Source of the DNA: Calliopum simillimum
Taxonomy: Eukaryota > Arthropoda > Insecta > Diptera > Lauxaniidae
Direction: 5' to 3'
DNA: 64,000 nt
NCBI GenBank assembly: GCA_951812925.1
Contig: OX638368.1
Coordinates: 161,806,492 to 161,870,491 of the forward strand
This document shows, piece by piece, positions 58,921 through 64,000 of this stretch; position 1 is the first letter of the stretch, and each line of letters begins with the position of its first letter. The translations under genes were made by a program, and so were the position numbers. The notes beneath the pieces were generated by a model, which saw only the letters and a list, made by a program, of their open reading frames with translations, ran no database searches and was not told the origin of the DNA.

Positions 58921-61500
58921 TGTTAAAAATTTTATTGTCTTAAATCATGAAGTTTTTCTATGTAGAGAATTATTGAAATAAACAAAAAAAAAAAAATGAT
59001 ACCAATTTCATTGCATTTAAAATGTTTCTCTACCCGATTATTCAGAAGCAAAAGTTTGCAGTTGTTTCAACTTTTGCTTTATGCCAGACGTTGTTTTTCA
59101 GATATTTTGTATGGATATGGCAGGTATGTATACCTCGTTGTAGACTGCACCAGAAGACATCTTTTAGTGGGCGGTGACACGCCCCACAGTGGGGTATTAA
59201 TTCATCCAGACTATTGAGGGTTATAATAACTTATTTTTTTAGTTAATTATGCATAAAAAAGTAGAAAACTTATGCAGTTGCATATTATGTAGTGAAATTT
59301 TTTTTTAATAGCAATATAAAACGGAAATTGAAAATTGTCATCAAATTTTTACGCATTTACGTTTTAAGAATTTCTGTTTTTGGTGACCCTTAGTGAAATT
59401 TTTTTAAGAATATTTTTGTAGAACATTTTAACCCATTTTAACCAAGTTTTAGGAAAAAGGGTCAAGAAGACCCATAAAAACAGGATATAATGGGTTAAGG
59501 ATGCAATAGAAAATTGTTTCTTGCGTGATTTTATGATAAACTTATGAAAAAAATTTTTTCTAAGATGTAGTTTAAGAGCTTTACAGCATTTTTTACAAAA
59601 TTTTTTAAACATTAACTCAAAAAAACTTTTATGCAGTAAGATCCACAATTACCTGAAGTTGAAGTTCCATTAAAACTTTTTCCATAAAAAACTTTTTTTT
59701 TTAATAAATTTGTACTTTAAAAAAGCCAAAAAATTCCAATATTTCACAGCGCGCGAACGAAAGCAAAAAAAGTTGATCTTCAACCGCATATAACTTTTTA
59801 ACTAGTAATGTTAGGTCAACAATTTTTGTTGTTTGTGACGCAGAATTTAATTATCTTTAAAACGGTATCAAAAAAAGCCGGTACTTCAAACATTTTTTTT
59901 TTTTTTTTGAATTAAATGCTTAAAAGCGCATACATTACCACTTTGTGCGCCCTTTAAAGAAAAATACACTCTGACGGACGTTTATGAAATTCGGAGCGGT
60001 GATAGACTGCATCGAAGGAGGAGTGTTCTCAACTTAAATATTTTTATAGACTATTTAAGTTCATTTTGTTAAAATCTGTTTTTTGTTTTTTTACAGGGTT
60101 TTTATTTTTTTACTATGTATTTTAAATTTTATTTTTATGTTGCTTTTGAAATAAAAGCGCTCTTTATTAACAGTTTTGATTGTGGTTAGGCAGTCTACTT
60201 ATCCAGTTCATTTATTAGTACAATAAAATAAGCTAAAATATCAGCGAAGAGAAGTAACAATATTTAGTAGGTAATGAAAAAAATTCATGATCGTTTTTTT
60301 TTTTTTTCTAATAGGCTTACGACAAAACGAATCGAGTGACTAATTTTCAACTGCTTATTTCCTTCATGTTAATAAATGGTTTGAAGATTTTGATAACAAA
60401 CTTTATTCTTTAAACTAAAATTAAAGTTTAAGTCAGTAATGAGTTCTTTATAAAAAGTTTTAATCAGTTGATAATAATGGCCAACTCAGTCATATTTTTC
60501 GTTTTGTCATACATGATAAGGCTATTAATCTTTAAAATGCATTTGGACTTTTTCCGATCAGTTAAGAAACAAAAAAGTTATAGCCGTTATAATTTAAAAT
60601 TAGTATGCAATATTTTAATTTTTATGCTAAAAAGAAATTTAAAAAACGAAATTGTGCAGAATAACATCAGCTACAATTTTTAATCGAAGCTCTTCTTTAT
60701 TTGACGCATCATTTTTAAGTTGTTCATCATTTACCGATTTTTATATCTTTGAACCCCGAAAAAGGGGGTTTAGATCGTCCGTTGAGCGGTGATCATTTTT
60801 TAATAAAGTTATTATTGCCTGATTAACAATTTCGACAAGTTTCAAGTTCACAGTGCTCCAAATAAAAGTTCTAATCTAGAATTTAAATTAATCTTTCTAA
60901 AGTAATTATGACTCAAAAAGCTCGAATCCGTTGTGCAAAATTTTTTACCAGTTATAGTTTTGCCAGGGGTGGGGGGCTCTGTTCGAAAAGTCGAACAATG
61001 GCGGTTTTGCACAATTCAGCTTAAGTATTGAATATGCATATCAGACATGATTCAGTGCACGATTTCTCGATTTGGATACGCTACAACCTTGTGAGGTTTG
61101 ATCAAATAATGCGTAAGCCAAAAAATGGGGTAGATTGGATGATGTTAAGTGAAGACTTTGCGAGGTCAAAGTTCAAGAAAATGTGAGGATTATCGACAAA
61201 TAGTCCCATGGCTGCCCAAGTGTCATTATTTTTTCCCCTTATATTTTTCCTAAACACATTTACGACCTATCTCCTCTCCTTAGGTGGCACCCGTGTAAAC
61301 AAAAATATTTATGAAATTTTTTTCCCCGCTTCTAGGGCTTCCAAAGTGCCCCTGGTCGAAAAGATGGTAAACTAACCTGCATTTTCCCCCTCAACATTTT
61401 GCCCGAACATACCTATCTCGCTCTTTTTACCTACAGACGTCACTTGGTGTAAATTTTGTGAGAATCTTTAAGAGGCCTTCGAGATAATGCCGTTTAATAT
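58921..61500. other. Intergenic stretch between the membrane gene and jaguar
   Basis: A small fragment of the GTGGGCGGTGACACGCCCC repeat type lies at 59165-59190. Otherwise it is AT-rich with no recognised gene. Confidence 0.4.
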
Positions 61501-61504
61501 TATT

Positions 61505-61640
61505 TTTGTATTAGGGCCATATGTGTACACATTAAAGTAACAGTTTAGAAGTTATTCAATAAAAACCGGTTTTTTGCCATTTAAAGGTTTTTTTTTTTAA
61601 TATCTTCTAAACGGTTACTTCAATGTGTATACATATGGCT
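61505..61640. repeat. Inverted repeat, ~135 bp
   Basis: CCATATGTGTACACATTAAA, then GTAACAGTTTAGAAG, is mirrored by CTTCTAAACGGTTACTTCAA and TGTGTATACATATGG around 61575. Nearby phrases at 61900-62130 resemble repeat family E. Confidence 0.5.
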
Positions 61641-63151
61641 TTTTTTTGTAGATCTTGTGATTCTCTACAAGATTGATGTTGTTGCTTTATATCGTATCAC
61701 TTACCGTTCCGAAGATATCCTTCAAAAACCAGTATTTTCGAAACCTTAAAGGTTTTTGAAAAATATCTCTGGAACCATGAGTCACTCCAAAAAAAATTTA
61801 ATACGGTGTATACAGAATCGAATTATCTTTTGAATGGTTTTTTATTTTTTTTTTTTGTATGACTCCTCGTTAGAGAGTATTCGCAATTTTAAAAGTAAAA
61901 TATTTTAATATGAACTTATACGTAGCATTTACATATAAAAACTGTGCACAACTTTTTAAATTGAGTTATCTCCTAAACTATAAGCTACACGAAAACGTTG
62001 TTTACATCTTTACAAAGGAAATTTCCTGTGTTACAAAATTGTGGAGAAAAATTTTTCTGTAAATGTTTGCGCTAGCGAGATATTTGCAATAAACTGATTT
62101 TAGCAACCTTTGAGCCTGAATAACTTTTTATGCGCACAATGGACTTTTTACACATTATTCATCATGCTTTAGTAAAGATAATTCCGGTGAAAAAAATTCA
62201 CTTGGAATTTTTTCGCAGAAATATTCTTATTTTCCTGGGCAATAAGTGTTGATTGTAAAAGTTTTTGTTCCCAGGAAAAAACCAAAAAAGTTGAAACGCT
62301 TTTAATAAAGAAACTATGCTTTTTAAATTCCCCAAGATGATGATAAACACATTTTTATTTTTTAAATATTAAGCATTTATTTTATCAACCGCATTCAATG
62401 TAAATAATCGTTTTTAGTTGCAAAAAGTCACATATTTATAGTAAATTTATTTAAATCTTAACTCGGAAACATATAAATAGAGTGTTTTATTTTTACATTG
62501 TAATTACAAACAAAACTACAATAATTTATTTTTTTTTTTTTGTTTTTGCTAACAATTTTATATATAATTTTGTAAACTTACAATAATTTGTAATGAAAAT
62601 AAGGTGGTAACATACAAATTTAAATAAAGGTGTACAACAGAGTTTACATATAGTAATACTCATATGTATTTATTTTGAATGTTTTTTGTTTTAAGTGAAA
62701 TTTGGTTTAATCTTTTTTAACTTCGTTTCATAGGGAATGCTGCTTTGTTTAAAATACTGATTTCAAATTAAATACACAAGAATTATGTATTGGGAATTTT
62801 GATTTTGTTTTTCTATAGTTTATACACACAGTATCTACTTAAAAATGTATATTTTAAACCGCAAAATAATTCTAATTACTGAGTTTTACGTATACTTCAG
62901 ATAAATCAAAATTTATATAATCAAATGCAAACATAAAAGGCACTTCCTTTTTCCAAAAATCTTTAGTATAGTGTAGTTTACATTTATTTGAGACTACAAA
63001 AATTTGCAAAAATACTTTTCGTTTCCATTTTTACAATTTCATTTAAAGTATTTCAAAAATTTGTTTACTAAGTTTTCCTTTTCAATTTTTTGAATTAATT
63101 ATTATTTGTAACTTTTGTTTTTGCGATTTTTTCTCTCATATTTCAAAAGGT

Positions 63152-64000
63152 TTACAAGTTTTTAGCACCCAAATTTTTATATGGTTTTCCACCGTTACGT
63201 TCCCATTCGCGACTAAATTCGTGCTCGAGAATTTCAGCGCCACGCTTGCGTGTTAATCCAGTTTCTTCAAGACTCAGTTCACACATTTGCATATCATCGA
63301 TACCTTATGGTTGAGAAAATCAGTATGGCTTACTTTTGAATTCCTGAAATAAATACTAACCTGCAACCAATAGAATAGGTGGCTTATCTGCATGCAATTC
63401 CATTTGACGTGCGATCCATTGACCATCAAAGTGAGCATACCAAAGACCTCGTTTAGCTAAAAGTACATATTTGAGTTAGAAAATAGTGTTGTTAATTAAA
63501 AATGGAAACTATATATGAATCGTTATTTTTAAAATGGAATAAGGCCATAAAGGTGGCAAAAGTAGTGTCATAAACATCATGTGCCATATGCCATCAACTT
63601 TACACCACCAAGTAAACTTTCTGTAAAGATATCAGCCAATTGTATTACGATATTACTTTTGCACATTGAATGGATTATTCCACGTAAAAAGAAAACGGTA
63701 ACTTTAAATAAAACACTTACTATTTTCAGCTGCATTTGCTCTCATAAAAGGAATACGGAAGTAACGATGTTGAGCTGTTGTAATTTCTTGTTTTGGCTGC
63801 GCTAAGGGAGGAGCTTTGAATGCTGCAAAAAAATTGTCATCAAACCCAGTTCTATTTATTTTTAAAATGTTTTAATTACCAGCCTCCATGACGCTCTTTG
63901 GTGCACGTTCATTCTCATCCATAGTAGTACGTTTGCGATTCTTTGCTTTCCATGCATGGTATACTTTTAGGCGACGATGGAACTCATGGCGGCAGGCCTT
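63152..64000 (-). CDS. jar: Myosin VI heavy chain, last four exons (5' partial)
   Basis: Exons on the minus strand are 64000-63880, 63822-63721, 63456-63361 and 63303-63152, joined with GT-AG introns in phase 1. The 156 encoded residues are the C-terminal cargo-binding end of the minus-end-directed actin motor myosin VI. They include [18 protein letters not shown] with the RRL adaptor motif, [63 protein letters not shown] and [18 protein letters not shown] then a stop. Order and length fit the family end exactly. The WWY adaptor motif reads LWY here. An AATAAA at 62988-62983 (minus) is the nearest polyadenylation candidate, and several more follow in the AT-rich 3' region. Confidence 0.95.

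Overview
The window looks like nuclear DNA of a higher fly (Diptera, Brachycera), probably tephritid-like. The evidence is AT-rich non-coding DNA, GT-AG introns with fly-style splice sites, genes whose best matches are insect proteins, and a very heavy load of DNA transposons, Helitron-like repeats and non-LTR fragments. I could not run a species assignment.

Only four host protein-coding genes could be supported. All were rebuilt by hand from splice sites and reading phase. (1) Plus strand, 1-11056: the 3' six exons of a large gene (1334 codons visible, 5' end outside the window). Its C-terminus resembles the PEAK1/pragmin (NKF3) family of pseudokinase scaffolds. (2) Minus strand, 40358-26644: a complete five-exon phosphopantothenate-cysteine ligase gene (Ppcs, 312 aa). 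It carries out the cysteine-adding step of coenzyme A synthesis, and its introns are swollen to 13 kb by nested transposons. (3) Minus strand, 58303-47505: a complete five-exon gene for a 211-aa single-pass type I membrane protein that I do not recognise. (4) Minus strand, 64000-63152: the last four exons of jaguar/myosin VI, encoding the cargo-binding end of the tail. I see no operon-like or functional link between the four genes.

Everything else is mainly mobile DNA. 1865-6750 (intron 1 of gene 1) holds a Helitron-like element and a foldback. 9950-10594 is a foldback in its last intron. 11.8-17.3 kb holds pogo-like elements with doubled motifs at their ends. 18.7-24.4 kb holds two more Helitron-like copies, one sitting in a Tc1-like relic whose unfilled relative lies at 31.0 kb, and a 39-bp tandem array. 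24.4-25.0 kb is a kelch gene fossil. 25.7-26.2 kb and 49.25 kb hold extremely 5'-truncated copies of one non-LTR retrotransposon with clear target duplications. 27.3-28.2 kb is a cluster of tRNA-like (SINE-like) repeats. 31.4-36.0 kb holds two foldbacks, one of them a 2.03-kb near-palindrome inserted cleanly into a Tc1 transposase relic. 37.4-40 kb holds small hairpin elements. 40.9-43.4 kb is a decayed piggyBac element with a smaller element nested in it. 45.2-45.9, 48.6-49.2 and 51.5-53.5 kb hold inverted-repeat elements. 54.6-57.9 kb holds a second dispersed repeat family and an internally deleted mariner.

The most informative parts are places where one insertion can be read against its unfilled target: the Helitron-like copy, the 2-kb foldback and the tiny retrotransposon tails.
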